A DNA stretch of 64,000 nucleotides from the NCBI GenBank assembly GCA_021029095.1, contig JAJOHG010000060.1, positions 1 to 64,000 of the forward strand. Reading direction: 5' to 3'. The notes under the pieces were generated by a model. That model was given only the letters and a program-made list of their open reading frames with translations, was not told where the DNA came from and ran no database searches. Of the stretch, positions 43,386 to 55,500 are shown one piece after another. Made by a program: the position numbers and the translations under genes. The DNA is from Phellopilus nigrolimitatus (Eukaryota > Basidiomycota > Agaricomycetes > Hymenochaetales > Hymenochaetaceae). Each line of letters starts with the position of its first letter. The first letter of the stretch is position 1.

Positions 43386-43940
43386 CTAGCTTGTGGCAAG
43401 GCTCGCAAGGAATTCAAAGAAACGCATGTCTTCGGCCATACCTTCCGCATATTGCACAGTCTTTTCGGCTTCGTCCAACTCCTTCAGCAGCCCCGGATTC
43501 ACCCGTGCTCGCCCTTCTGGACTACTCATACACTCGTCACCGATGCACCACAGCGCTCCGTCGAGCTCATGCTTAGCATTTTCAACAGCGGTGTTGGCCT
43601 CCTGCATTGCATCTCCCGTGGGTGCATGTGCTCTTGTCTCTGCGAGCGCTTCTTCTGCAGCCCTCAGATTTTCTTCTGTGATGCTTACAGCCTCCTGCAG
43701 CCATGGATCCACATGTGCATGCCCTTCCTGGCTGTGCATACTCTCTTCACCGATCTCTTGCAGCACTGTGTCGTACTTGCGCCAACAGATGTCCCTCACA
43801 AGCAAGGCGTAATCCTTCGCATGTCCAAACTCTTCTGCAGGGGAGCCAGGGAACCCGCGCTGGGCCCGCTGTGTGTATTCATCTAACCGCATGCTCTCAA
43901 AAGGTGAGATCGGTATGTCATTGTTCGGATTGGCTGCCAT
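43386..43940 (-). CDS. Coiled-coil repeat protein, 184 aa, two repeats, paralogue of 49740-50534
   Basis: Single exon, ATG at complement 43940. Two ~48-residue repeats start at about residues 54 and 122 and share (Y/L)DxxLxxIG(E/D)E, SxEGxAxVxPxL and an acidic, Ala-rich helix (EENLRAAEEALAET). They are predicted to form helices, possibly a coiled coil. There is no signal peptide or membrane segment. A TATA box (CTATATAAG, complement 44053-44045) lies about 105 bases upstream. The partner gene on the plus strand near 49.7 kb has three such repeats and a related promoter. I do not recognise the family. Confidence 0.7.
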   Translation of the reverse strand: MAANPNNDIPISPFESMRLDEYTQRAQRGFPGSPAEEFGHAKDYALLVRDICWRKYDTVLQEIGEESMHSQEGHAHVDPWLQEAVSITEENLRAAEEALAETRAHAPTGDAMQEANTAVENAKHELDGALWCIGDECMSSPEGRARVNPGLLKELDEAEKTVQYAEGMAEDMRFFEFLASLATS

Positions 43941-44044
43941 GTTGATCTCTGGAAGTGGGTTGTCGCAGGGGAAACAGATATGAATGAGGCTGGGAAGTGG
44001 GTGAGTAGCTGAGCTGATGAAAGAAGACCGACAACTTCAGTGCG

Positions 44045-44410
44045 TCTTATATAGAAAACGAGCCCGCAAAGTGAATCAGAGACAAACTTGCCAAGACACA
44101 AACTGCACTCACTGCTGCAGGTTGCATGTCCAGCACAGAATGCATTGTGTGTGCAACCTGGCAATTGGTAAACATGACATTTCCTGCAGAGCACGAGCAT
44201 TGCGTGCAATCTGGTAACTGGTAGACGGAAGATTGCCTGTGGAGCATGCAACACAGACAAAGTTGACATGTAAACTGCACTCGATGTTGCAGGTGCGTTT
44301 CCAATACAGAAAGCATTGTGTGCAGTCTGGTAACCTGTAGACACAAGATTGCCCGCAGAGCCTGGAGCATTGCCTGCAGAGTATGCAACATTGTTCCTGC
44401 AATCACATCC
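44045..44410 (-). promoter_or_regulatory. Promoter with repeated CCAGTTACCAGATTGCA-type units
   Basis: Read on the minus strand, GCAATCTT...CTACCAGTTACCAGATTGCACGC-like units occur three times (around 44340-44290, 44245-44190 and 44185-44130), and TGCAACCTGCAGCAGTGA follows. TATA at 44045-44053 precedes ACG(C/T)ACTG-like sequence. The same motif set and TATA context occur at 49440-49614 on plus. Confidence 0.55.
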
Positions 44411-44559
44411 TTGGCCGGAAAGTTGGCAGCGTTTCCAAGACGACACGATTGCATAAGTGTGTACCATTGCAGCTCCCTTGTCGTCAGTGCAGAATGCAGA
44501 ATGTGCATGCTACCACACCGGCTTCTCTGTCGAGCACCTTGCGACGCACTCTTTTCGAA

Positions 44560-45240
44560 TAGCGTACGGATGAGCTGGAGGACGTTCGTCGATGACATCA
44601 GCACCGGTGACTTTCAGCAGGTAACTCAGTACGGACGCCCAGCTCGAGCACGACAGACGCAGACGCCATCGACGCGCAGCTCCGAGTCGCGGTTAGCCGC
44701 CTCCGACACGCGCACGAGCGTCGACCACACGTCGACGACCGCGCAGACACCGCGAGCTCGTTTCAGGCGCGGTGCGGCCGGGCGCGCGCGAGCCGAACAG
44801 CGTCGCAGAATATCTGGGTGCGCTCTCTGCTTGTCTTCCGCCATATTCCCACGTCTGCCTCGTCTTCGTAAACTGATGACATCCCTTTCTTTCTCTTGTT
44901 GCAGACCCGACGTCCACCGCCAAACCCGCCGCCGAAGGCACGCCCAACGCGTCCTTCTCCAATGCGGCGCGTGCCTCGTTCACTATCCCCGCGCACCCCA
45001 TCCCCACCACCTTCAGCAGCGAGCGCGTCCCGCTCCATTGCATTGAGCGACCTATCCCCGTTACCCTCGGCTACTCGGACACGGATGACACGAGTGCCCC
45101 TCAGCAGCAACAACCACCCCGCTCCCCGGTACCATGTGCGCCGTTCCGCCGCCTCCAGAGGATGAGCCGCTAGGAACGAGCACGCGCCTGCACTGGATGT
45201 CGAGGATAGACGTGCCGGGCGTGCAGAGAGTTGGGGTATG
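44560..45240 (+). repeat. Ser/Pro/Ala-rich gene-fragment family, copy 4
   Basis: It starts with GACATCAGCACCGGTGACTT, has the shared intron (GTGCGCTCTCTGC near 44818 to GTTGCAG near 44905), DPTSTAKPAAEGTP and YSDTDDTSAP. No intact product. From 45240 to 45950 I see nothing supported; a 104-codon minus frame at 45451-45765 has no known domain. Confidence 0.5.
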
Positions 45241-45950
45241 CAGCGTGTCGACAGCGGCCGCCTACTTTTATCGGCTCGTTTATTACGTTTTACGGGCTAC
45301 TGGCGCTCTTAAGCTAGGAAATTGGCACTCTCTACAGCATGGCCGAAGGCAGATAGGTCAGGATTGAACAATTGACTCGCCACAACTATTGTTAGTGCAA
45401 GCTGATTGCGAGTGAGTAACCTGATTCGTCTTCAAGAATTTCTATAAAGTTCATCCGATAACTGATGGTATTGTCCATGAAGCTTCCGGATACATGCAAT
45501 ACTGAAGACCAAGTGTTTGGAATCTTGTACACCGCGGTAGATGGCGCCCGCATTCTCTAACATTAGGCAGGAAGTCTTCTCTCGGCGCGTAGACGGCGCA
45601 TCTTTCAGTCATTCGTGACAAATCCTTTCCGAGAAGCGTATGGCTGTTGACCGATGCCCGAGCCAAAACCCAATATAAACGAGCAAACGAGACTTTGTAG
45701 AAGTCATATCCAGTCAGCACTTTGTCTGATCCCGTGGAAGTTTTGAATCTCTGGAGTGTCATCAACGATCAAACCTAGTTAGGTATTGATCTAGCGGTAT
45801 GGGTATTGTGTTGCCCCCCGTATTCGACTTACTAGACCTTCCACTCCGTGATGCACTTATTTTAGACGTGGCGTGTGCTCTGGCGAGTATTGGTTTCTCA
45901 TCGTTCTCTTACGGATTTCTGATCACGAATCTCACTATCATAGATCGTAC

Positions 45951-48109
45951 ATGCAATCTACAAGCGATACGATATTGATACTCGTCATCTGTTCGTCAAC
46001 ATACTACTGCTCATCAGTTGCCCCTACTCTTCCTGCGCTCTTCTACATCAGTCACTTTCCAAAATATGCTTCCCTCTCACTTTTGAGCTTCTTCGTCTTA
46101 TTCTACTTAGCGTTGGCTACGAGCATAGTTGTCTATCGCCTCTCCCCATGGCACCCACTCGCACGGTACCCAGGCCCATTGTTCGCGAAGGTCTCAAAAT
46201 TCTGGGACTGCGTGGATGGTGGCAAAAGGAAAGAATCACGTTTATCATAAACAGCTTCACGATCGATATGGACCATATGTCCGTACTGGTGAGTTGATGT
46301 ATTTCTTCCCTTCATTGCGGTGTCTATAAAAGTTTTCCATCTGCAATCTCTAGGACCGAATGAGCTCTCTGTAGCAGATGCGAGTGCAATCCCAGATATC
46401 CTAGGCGCGGACGGCTTGACGAAAGGGCCGAGTAAGTAACCTATATTTGTGAGAATATCGAATTATTTTTTTATGCCCGCCCTTCTTGTCCATTTAGTTT
46501 GGTCTGGTCGTATTCGTCCAGGTACTACGCCGCCACTCATTGCGATTCGTACTGCACATGAGCATGCACGGAGTCGGAAGCCGTGGAATCGCGCATTCAA
46601 TACAGCAGGCATCAAAGGTTACGAGCCCATTATAATGAGGCGTGCTTTGCAACTTGTAGGAGAATTAGAGAAACGTAAGCCCGAGGTCGACTTAGCATCT
46701 TGGTTTATTTTCTTTGCGTAAGTAATCGATCTTGTCTCATCTTTGTCTTGTTCGAAAGAAAAGTGCGTATTGATTGTTCTCAACAGAACGGATTTCATGG
46801 GTGACATGGCGTAAGGATCAATCTGTTCTAAACTGTTTATCTTGAACCTCTTAATCATCTATTTTACTGCAGCTTTGGGGGCGGGTTCGAACTTATGCGC
46901 GAAGGTGGAGCCAAAGGAGTGTTTACAATGTTACAAGCTGCTTTCGAGTATGTGTTATCTCTGACAATGCGCAAGCATCCACCTAACAATTGCATTCAGA
47001 CCCCTCGCAGTCTTGCAGCATCTTCCGTGGCTATCCTATCTCTTTTTCAGTATTCCGAGCCTCGCAGGAAACATAGATCGCTTTCGCTCATTTTGTAGTG
47101 AGAAGGTTCGAATACGTTTGAGGAATGGATCTCTACTGAAGGACCTGTTTTCTTATCTCGTGAGCAACATCCTTTTGGAGATTTTCTCCGAGTAAAGTGT
47201 GTATTGATGCGCTTACGTCCGTAATTGCAGATTGAAGATGAAGATGGTGTCGAGAAGACGTCGTCCCGCGGAAGCAGAAATCATCTCGAATGGCGCGCTC
47301 GCTGTTGTCGCCGGATCTGATACGACCTCCTCGACGCTCGGCGGCATTTTTTATTATTTACTTACGCATCAGAGCGACTATATGCGCCTCCAGAAGGAAG
47401 TAGACTCGGTTTTCCCTCCTGGTGAGGGTGATCCATTCGACTCCGCGAAGCTCAATGAAATGGAATTCCTTAACGCCGTTATGTGAGATTATTTTCTCTA
47501 CTTGTATCGTTTGAGCCTCTTTACTGAAAGGCAGCGTGAAAGTAACGAAAGTATGCGCCTCCAACCTTCACTGGCCACCTCGTTACAGCGCGCTCCAGAA
47601 GCAGGAAGTGGAGGGAAATGGGTAGGGGACAGGTTCGAAACAACACAGTCCCGATTGCCGATTTTACTTATCTCCGTGGTGCTCACAGATTCATTACTGA
47701 GGGCACAGCTATCGTCGTTCCACTGTACGCTCTCCACCGCGACCCACGCTACTTCCATCCCTCACCTGACGCATTTTGGCCGGAACGCTGGCTTCGCTCG
47801 AGCGCTATGAAGGACTCACGAAAGAAAGCCTCAGGAATCTTGGCCAAGTCGAAGTCGGGTGACCCAGAAGTGATCACGAACACGGCTGCGTTCATTCCCT
47901 TCTCGTATGGCCCAGAAAACTGTGCAGGGCGTAGTCTTGCGCTTACAGAGTTACGCATGGTCGCTGCCCTGATTATCCAGCGCTTCGAGATCCGTCTCGC
48001 TGACTGGTTATGACCCATCTGAGTGGGAGGAAAAGTTGGAGATTGGTTTAATATGAAGACTGGCAAATTGCCCGTCGTGTTGGAATCGAGAATTTGAAGG
48101 ATGCTAGGC
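45951..48109 (+). pseudogene. Cytochrome P450 of basidiomycete type, frameshifted
   Basis: ATG at 45951. About nine exons with introns of 46-72 nt. N-terminal membrane helices (LSLLSFFVLFYLALATSIVV) lead to the Pro-rich hinge ARYPGPLF, then HDRYGPYVRTG, SRKPWNRAFN (helix C), AGSDTTSST (helix I oxygen-activation motif), NESMRLQP (ExxR), FWPERW, and the heme loop FSYGPENCAGRSLA with the cysteine ligand near 47922. All P450 signatures are present. Frame breaks: an extra G near 46203 in exon 1, an extra base near 47266 unless another acceptor is used, an extra T at 48005 giving an early stop at LADWL, and a missing base near 48043. It would have been a membrane-bound monooxygenase; substrate unknown. 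Confidence 0.8.
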
Positions 48110-49400
48110 TCAGCTTGCGTCACTAAATATGATTACATGCGGTCAATCTCTCTGTTCTCAAGATATATATTGTAGTTTTTCTCTTTTTCAGTAGAATGTT
48201 CCACATAAGCAGATACGAGTACAGTACATACGGTCGCTGTTCCGCTGGTGCAGCATTTTGATATGCGATTCGCCTGGGCACGAGAGTGAGTAGGAGTAAT
48301 ATTGGAGATTTGGCGAACGCGCAGAAATTGCTTTGAGGATACGGACGGATGGGCAGCTTGCACATATAAACTTTGCTGACTCACCCGCCTGCATGCCGTG
48401 CTCCGCGCGTCGCTTCCGCGTCGTCCGCAGCGCTGACGCGCTACTCGTCTGCAGCATTTGTTTTTACCCTCCCCGGCCCGCGTCCGTGCGTCGGGGCGGT
48501 CACGATGCGCGTGGTAACGTTGCTGGTTTTTGAACCGTCCGCATCGTTTTGTTCGCTCGCTCGGGCAGTGACCCCGATCGAAGTGGGCAGTTGCTCTCTG
48601 GCCTGCAGACGCAGACTCGCAGGAATACAAGACATGCGAGGCCTACCTGAACTATAACCTGTGTGTGCGTCGTTCGCTTCCTTCTCGAGTTCGCGCTCAG
48701 TACCTTCATAGACAGGACCGTTCTGTTATGAAGCATTAATACATTTTGTTTCTCGCCGACGCATGCCGTCTTGTGAATGTGTCTGCCCGCCAAACGGCTT
48801 CCACTCAAGGAGGCACCTAGCAAGCAAGGGCGCATCCGCACTACAGCTAAAGACTTTTCGCGCTAACACTTTCTTTTCAAACTGCCGATATCTTCCATAG
48901 CTGTCTGATGCTAGAGTGTGCCGCGCACTGTCCAAATACTGCATGTCGGCCTACAGTTCTGTCCCGTCACGAAACAACGTAGGCCATCTAACCCGTTCAT
49001 CTCGGCCACCATCTGTTCTATCAGGCCTCCGCGGCTGTGTTCAACGGGCAATTCCGCCTGCTGGTTTCTGCTTTAGCCAGCGATGCCGCGACGGCGCGAG
49101 GCACACGCGGAACACACCCTGTATCTCGTGCTCCCACGTTCGCCATAGTCTCTGTTCTCGTGCGGCACGGCGGCTTGAACGACGCTCGCGCGAAAGCCGG
49201 CCTCCTTTTCCGCGCGGAGAGCACGCAGCCTTTTTCGCCCGGAGAGGAGACCGCAGAGCAGAAGCTCTATTTGAGACATAACGATCCCAACGTCGCGATG
49301 CGCGTGCTCGCTGCCGCGCTAGGACCCAGCACGACGTTGCATGGGCTCATTGACGACCAGGGGTCCGCCATATTCATGCAATTTCGTCGTCTTGGCAACA
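48110..49400 (+). other. No intact gene; coding remnant near 49040-49400
   Basis: A frame reading FNGQFRLLVSALASDAA, FAIVSVLVRHGGLNDARAK, FSPGEETAEQKLYLRHNDP and VAMRVLAAALGPST looks protein-like and runs straight into the promoter of the next gene, so it seems to be a truncated exon. I do not recognise it. 48110-49000 holds only short frames. Confidence 0.35.
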
Positions 49401-49439
49401 CTGCCAGTTTTTTTATGCCAAGGACAATGTTGCAGCTAC

Positions 49440-49729
49440 AATGTTGCATGTTCTGCAGGCAATGCTATATACTCTGCAGTCAATCTTCCATCTTCCAGTT
49501 GCCAGATTGTACATGGTGCCTTCTATACTGGATACGCGACCTGCAGCAGTGAATGCATATTGTGTACTGGCAAATTTACCTGTACTTCACTTTGCAGCTC
49601 GATTGCTATATAAGACCTATCACACTGTCAGCTTGTCCTGCTTCACCACCCCTACTTACCAGAATCAAGGTGAGTACCATCGTGTCCTGTAGTGCTCCCA
49701 GCTGCGTTGATATCTGACTTGTTTTGCAG
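49440..49729 (+). promoter_or_regulatory. Promoter and 5'-UTR intron of the 264-aa coiled-coil gene
   Basis: CTGCAGTCAATCTTCC, CCAGTTGCCAGATTG and ACCTGCAGCAGTGAATGCA repeat the motifs of 44045-44410. TATA (CTATATAAG) is at 49606-49614. A leader intron runs 49670-49729 (GTGAGT...TTTTGCAG, 60 nt), ten bases before the ATG. Confidence 0.6.
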
Positions 49730-49739
49730 GAGTTCAAAG

Positions 49740-50534
49740 ATGACGACCGACCCGAATAACACTCCTCTTCAAACTGAGGTTCCAGATGCCGAAGATGAGC
49801 GGCTAACTGCAGCCGTCCAGCGCATGATGACTTTCTCCCCTGAAGCGATCATAAGCGTGATGGACCTCGCTCTTGTTGTATTTGTCGTCTGCAAGCACAA
49901 GCATGACATGGTGCTGCGGCGCATCGGCGAAGGGAGTCTGCGCAGCCAGCAGGGGCAGGAGCAAGTGGAACCGCAGCTGCGTCTGACTGTGAGCCGCATA
50001 GAAGAGAATCTGAAGATTGCAAAAGATGAGCTCGCGGAACGGACCCGCAGAGAAGAGCTCGAGTCGAGATTGCTTGCGGGCACCCGGAACATGAAACGGA
50101 TGACGCAGGCCATGGTTGCTAACCTCGAGCACGAGCACGATGCGATGCTGCGGCACATCGGTAAAGTGAGCTGTGAGGGCCAGCACGTGCATCCTGCGCT
50201 GCTGGCGCAGGCGAGATGGGCAGAAGAGCTCTTGCGCAGCAACACAAGATCGGCCGCGGAATTAGCCAGCAGAGAGGAGGTCGAGGCGAACGCGTTTGCA
50301 CGCACGCGTGAGGCGGTGCAACTGGCTCGGTCCGCGGTCGAGAACGTGCAGCACGCGCACGACGAGGCGTTACAGCGGATCGGTGAAGAGCAGCTGAACA
50401 GTCCGCAGGGGCGCGCACAGGTGGATCCGGGACTGCGGGAGGAGGCGAGTAAAGTAGAGAAGGATTTAGCGATTGCAAAGGATTTTCACAAGAGTTCTGT
50501 CGACGTTCTCGAGCTCCTCATGGGCCTGTGTTAA
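49740..50534 (+). CDS. Coiled-coil repeat protein, 264 aa, three repeats
   Basis: ATG at 49740, just after the leader intron. Three repeats with a ~75-residue period carry HD(M/A/E)xLRxIG at residues 55, 133 and 207, followed in repeats 1 and 3 by SxQGxxQVxPxL and a long charged helix (SRIEENLKIAKDELAE; SKVEKDLAIAKDF). A short hydrophobic stretch (SVMDLALVVFVVC) precedes repeat 1. Predicted all-helical; no recognised domain. It is divergently oriented from the two-repeat paralogue at 43386-43940, and both begin with a (T/A)xPNN motif. Three repeats against two suggests gain or loss of whole units. Confidence 0.75.
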   Translation: MTTDPNNTPLQTEVPDAEDERLTAAVQRMMTFSPEAIISVMDLALVVFVVCKHKHDMVLRRIGEGSLRSQQGQEQVEPQLRLTVSRIEENLKIAKDELAERTRREELESRLLAGTRNMKRMTQAMVANLEHEHDAMLRHIGKVSCEGQHVHPALLAQARWAEELLRSNTRSAAELASREEVEANAFARTREAVQLARSAVENVQHAHDEALQRIGEEQLNSPQGRAQVDPGLREEASKVEKDLAIAKDFHKSSVDVLELLMGLC

Positions 50535-51332
50535 GCTAGTAGGACTGTAACGTAGTTATCGTAATTGAAGTGCTGTAGCCCGCGGAGTCGTCCGCGTGCT
50601 ACATGTCTGTGCACTTTTTTTTAGATCTGTGAGTGCGCTGCTGAGGATTGCAGTTGGCGATAGCGATGGATGCGCATTTTTTGCGAAAGGAAAAAGAGAG
50701 AACAAGGCGCTTTACAAGCCTGATTGCCTAGAGATAGCGCCGTGATAACAATCAAGAGAGGATCAACGAGAAAAATGAAATAAGTACTGTATCTTCCCTG
50801 CGTGAGCAACTGTTCTTCAGAGAGGATGCATTCTGCTCTTTCTTTTCTTTGAGATAAGGCTTCCGCAGTCCTTATGATTCGTAAAGAGAGAGAAGTGAGA
50901 CGAAATCTCTTAAGACGCCTCGTGTAATAATATTTATTAACGTGCCGTCGCGTCGAGCGGTCTGGGCAGAAATGACCAATCTCTAACTTATATTTCAATC
51001 GTTTTCGAGCGCTTGACTATGGTGCAACAAAAATAGTTATAATCATAAACAGCCCGCTTCCGCCTGTGAAAAGAGGGAACAAATATAAGGATTGCTAAGT
51101 TTGCCCTCAGGGGCCCCTTTAATTTGATTCTTCGATTCGCCAGTGAGTTCTGCCAGCGATATAATCCTGTGTACGGGATCGAGTATCGCTTGATGATCCC
51201 AGCAGATAGTCTCCTATAATCATAGCTATTAACCAATGGAAATTCTCGGGGATAATTCAATACAATGTAGAGCCAACGAACGTCCCTTGACATGGAAAAA
51301 GTGATGTTCGAAAACCAGATCTGACCCTTACC
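50535..51332. other. Intergenic, no gene seen
   Basis: AT-rich spacer of two converging genes, with only short frames. Confidence 0.6.
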
Positions 51333-52518
51333 TCACCACGAGTTATGCCCACCACTGACAATAATACTAGAATATATATGTTAATAACAATCGCAACAAA
51401 GTCAACTGAATGACGCACTCGCTGCCAGTACAAAACGTCGACGCATCGGATGCAAGCCACGCTATGACACCACGTAGTTCATCAGGCCTTCCAAGACGTC
51501 CAAGCGGGTTTTGCGAGGTCAAATTATCGAATAGTAGCGGTCGGTCGCTGAGAAAGTTTGCCGTTAGACTAGATATAATTTATCAATTTATCTTTGTACT
51601 CGGGTGAAGAGAGACGAGCTAAATCTATACATACTCGGTATAGATGTATCCCGGCGAGAGTGTGTTCACTCGAATTTTCTTGGGACCGAGCTCGCAGGCC
51701 ATACTCCGTCCCATCTGTAGCACGGCGGACTTGTTCGTATTGTACGCGATCCAATGTTGATCCTGCATGAATTATCAGCATTGATTGAAGCGGTATTCAG
51801 TATTATGGAAAGCGAGCGATACCCTGTTGGTGATGCTGCCGCTCATTGAGGCGATCAGAACGATGCTTCCAGGCGAGCCGAGCTTCTCCATCTGGCGCGC
51901 AGCCGCCTGCGCAGTGTACAATACACCGTTCATGTTTATCTGCATGAGCTTCTCGAATTCCACCTCAGGGTAGTCCAGACACTCCGCGCCGCGCAGGACT
52001 CCCGCCGCAGCGACGCACACGTCTAACCGCCCTTCCTTTTCCGCAATTTTATCAACTACGTCCTTGACGGCTTTCTGGTTTGTGACGTCGACACTCGCGT
52101 ACTCAAGCCGCGCGTCCTTCGCGAGCCCGAGCCTTGAGATGTACGACTTCGTTGCTTTCCAGGTCTCGTCGGGCGCTGATGGGAAGTCGAAACAGTAGAC
52201 AGCGGCACCTGCCTCGGCAAGTGCTTCAGCCATCTCGAGGCCGATACCGCGACGGCCACCGGAAACGATAGCGACGCGGCCTTCGAGGGAGAACTCCTTC
52301 TCGAGTAAGGTGGCGCATGGCTTGAACAACGAGTTTGACGCAGCACGGAGAGCAGCTTGAACGCCAATTGATCCAAGCGGAGAGGCAAATTGAGCTCTGT
52401 GAGAGACGTGAGATATAGGAGTTGTCGAAATCGTCCGGCGCGCGCTGAGGTTGATGGAAATAGGTAAATATATGCTGGTGACTCTTGTAGAAGCCTGCCG
52501 CGACAGAATGTTATACAT
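51333..52518 (-). CDS. Short-chain dehydrogenase/reductase with mitochondrial-type leader, 335 aa
   Basis: Exons 51823-52518, 51635-51762, 51419-51568, 51333-51366; introns 60, 66 and 52 nt; all junctions keep the frame. The first ~70 residues are basic, Ser-rich and without acids, like a mitochondrial presequence. Then comes the Rossmann fold of a classical SDR: VAIVSGGRRGIG for NAD(P) binding, DVTN, AAAGVLRG, NMNG, a serine at ASMSGS and the catalytic pair YNTNK in exon 2, SPGYIYT, and the C-terminal WLASDAS...GGHNSW. Length and ending resemble the sorbose reductase/arabinitol dehydrogenase group of fungal polyol or sugar reductases; the substrate cannot be read from sequence. It appears intact. 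Confidence 0.88.
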
Positions 52519-55500
52519 CGGAACTCGAGGACGAAGGGAAGATATGACTGTATAGCCTAAATTCGTGCCAGAGCCTGTCGATAGGTGAAGTATACGAAGT
52601 ACGCGAGAGAGCGCAAGCCGTTATAAGAACTGCAGGTTCGCTGGAATACCTCCTACGTGCACTCAGCATGCCATCTTTTTATTCCCAAAGCTTTCGAAAT
52701 TCCGATCAGGTCAGCTGGTCCGAATGTGCGCTGTACTTGCTGAATTAAAATCTCGCAAACTGGAAAACAAGAAGAAATGGTGAGTTTGGAAATCGACCCT
52801 CCGCACGTACTGTTCGTAAGACGGACGAGATGAAAATAATTATAGACCTCTGCTATTCATAGACCATGGTTATTTACGGTTTTCCAAATTCTGCTGAGAT
52901 TACTTACAGAAGCATGTTACTTTCGAAGACCTTTGTCTGCATAGCGACACCGTCATGAACGGTTTGCTAACACGGGCGCGCAGACTACTAAAAGAGTCTT
53001 GAGTAACTGCATGATCACAAGGACAGAGATTAGTATATGAATCATCATTTGCGAACTGAAATTCAAGAGGATTGCCGCCAGGCGTTAGAGTTATTAATTG
53101 TCGAAATTCACAGTTACATGGAGCCACAATTACCCTATCCGAGCCGATATCGCTATTTTGTTTTCGCAGAAGCACATCGGAGAGTTTACTCACCAGTCAA
53201 TCACCTGTGAAATCCACTTTTTTGATGTCCATGACGCAGGTTCAGTAGGTGCTGAGGTTGTTCAGTCCAAGATTACACACTTTTCGAAATACTCAGCGGC
53301 AATAGCGCGGTGAAGAAGAATATACACGCACGAGCAGAAAGTACGAAGGTCTGCGAGACAGATGTCGTATAATTTACTATACGGCCAGATTGCTTCCGCT
53401 TATTGTCAGCGATTTGGGAGTTCTTCAATAGCGGAAGTCATACAGAAAGCAAAGACCAAATACAACGTGTCAGTTAGCGTACGATGTGCGTACGGAAGCG
53501 AGTCCAAAATGACCGGCCCTGAACACACTAGCCCCACGTGTATCTCTCTTCGCCCTTCCACAGAGCGATTTCAGGCTTTAGGCTCGATGTTCATCGTGCA
53601 GCGGCACGAACGCTCTTATTCGCGCTGATTCGCCCAGTGGAAGGAAGGATCATGCTTAGTAATTCTGGATATACCGGTGTGCGAAATCTGGGAGTCTGGT
53701 GTCGTGAGTTCGCCGTCCGTTTACCCCAAACCCGTGCTCATCTAAAGCACGTCGACATGAACAGTTTGAAAGCTAGTATTCAACGACCCGCGCTGTTCTT
53801 AACCAACCAATCAAGCCCTCTTTTCGTCAACCCACGTCTTTTCATGGACGCGTTTACACGCTAAATGTCTTCTTCAACAACGAGCTACAAGAACACCACC
53901 CAATTCATCCACAGCTCTCCATCTGTGCTGAGCTTCCGTGAAGTTGCCCGAGTCCGTGGTCATGTACGAGAGGCACGTCTTCAATTACTTACTTCTCTTG
54001 ACATCTTCGTCTTCCTAACTCTTCTTTCAAGACGTACATCCTGCTGCATCTATGTGAATGGCAATCAACTCTCCATACGAGGTTGTGAAGCTCGACACTC
54101 TGTAACCGGGAACGCGCATTGTTCGGAATTTCTTCGGATCATTGAGGTGCGTTGACACATGATTTCGTTTCTTCTTCATCTTCATCTCATACCAGTTCAC
54201 AGTTACACTGGTTTATCCGACCTGTCATTCGCGTCTGAACAGTCAAAGCGACAGGATGTGTGTCTGGAGAACACTATCGCGCACTCAGTCAGTACTACCT
54301 GCACGGGTTCGAAACGGACTGTGTCGTCGGGCTGCAGTACCCCAAAAACCTCCCGTATAATAGCCCGCTTCCAGCCGACTGCGGCGCTGAAGGGTTGGCG
54401 GACCATCGTGCCACTCGAGGCCCTCGACCGGCTCTTGTTCCTTCCCTGAGTTCGCAGAAGGGTATGCTAGTACCTCTGTCTTCGCGTGCGGCACTATCTG
54501 ACTTCCGCAATCAGGCGAACCCACACCCGGACGCCAGAAGGAGAACCACTCGCTGCGCTGCAAGCACCTGACTAGATATGCAAGTTCCGATGCCGAGCGC
54601 GACGTTTCTCGTTCGGTGCCCGTGCGCTAGGATGCGTCCAATGTGTGCTCACGTGCTGCGCGCGACCGCGTCTGCGACTTGAGTGGCGCCAGAACCGGAG
54701 GATCTCGCATTGCTCTCGAGAAGGCCCTCGACACTGCAGCAGCGGAAGGAAGCTCTCATCCACGCCCTTCGGAAAGTCCTGGTATGCTCGTAGATGGGAG
54801 CATGCCTGGCTCGGCGCGTCTTGGCCATCGCTGGACTGACTTTCCGTGCGTCCTTTGCAACTCAAGGTCGGCATTCTTTGCTTCCCTCATGATTATGGCT
54901 CTCACGAAGTCACAGTAGGTGCGCTGGGCATAGTCTCCCGTGCGCTCAATGCCGGTGCCGGCCTGACCCTAAACGTTATAGGGCACCAAACACATTCGCG
55001 TCGCCGATCTGGGCGTTGTCCCACTTCGCGTAGCCGCTCATGCACAGTGTGAGTTATAGATTTTTTTCTTCTTTTGGCTCTGGATTGACCGTTGACACGC
55101 TTCACGCGTTGTAAGGCCACCGCGCGTGCAATTGGGGACAGGCGGCCGATTTCATATTAGGGCAGATTCCAGAAGTAAGCGAGGACTCAGGCTGTCAACA
55201 AATAGTTGCAGATGAGGAGCTCCCGACCGTGCCTGCGCGCTCTTAGACGTGCGGTCGATTGAATGTGCACTTATCGCCCTAGTGCATACGTTGATTGTAT
55301 GGTCGCGCGGATTTGTCGATGGGATTCGGTCGGATGCCAATAAGCCGCAAAGTCTATTGTTGATACTAGTGCTTACCACAAGTGTCCGGTAACGGTCAGA
55401 TTGAATCAAGGCCTTTCTGTTGCAAAAAACGGAAATCATAGAACAGGTACCCGTTTTTTAATTCAGAAATGTTTTGACATGGATCATGTTATCATCTTGC

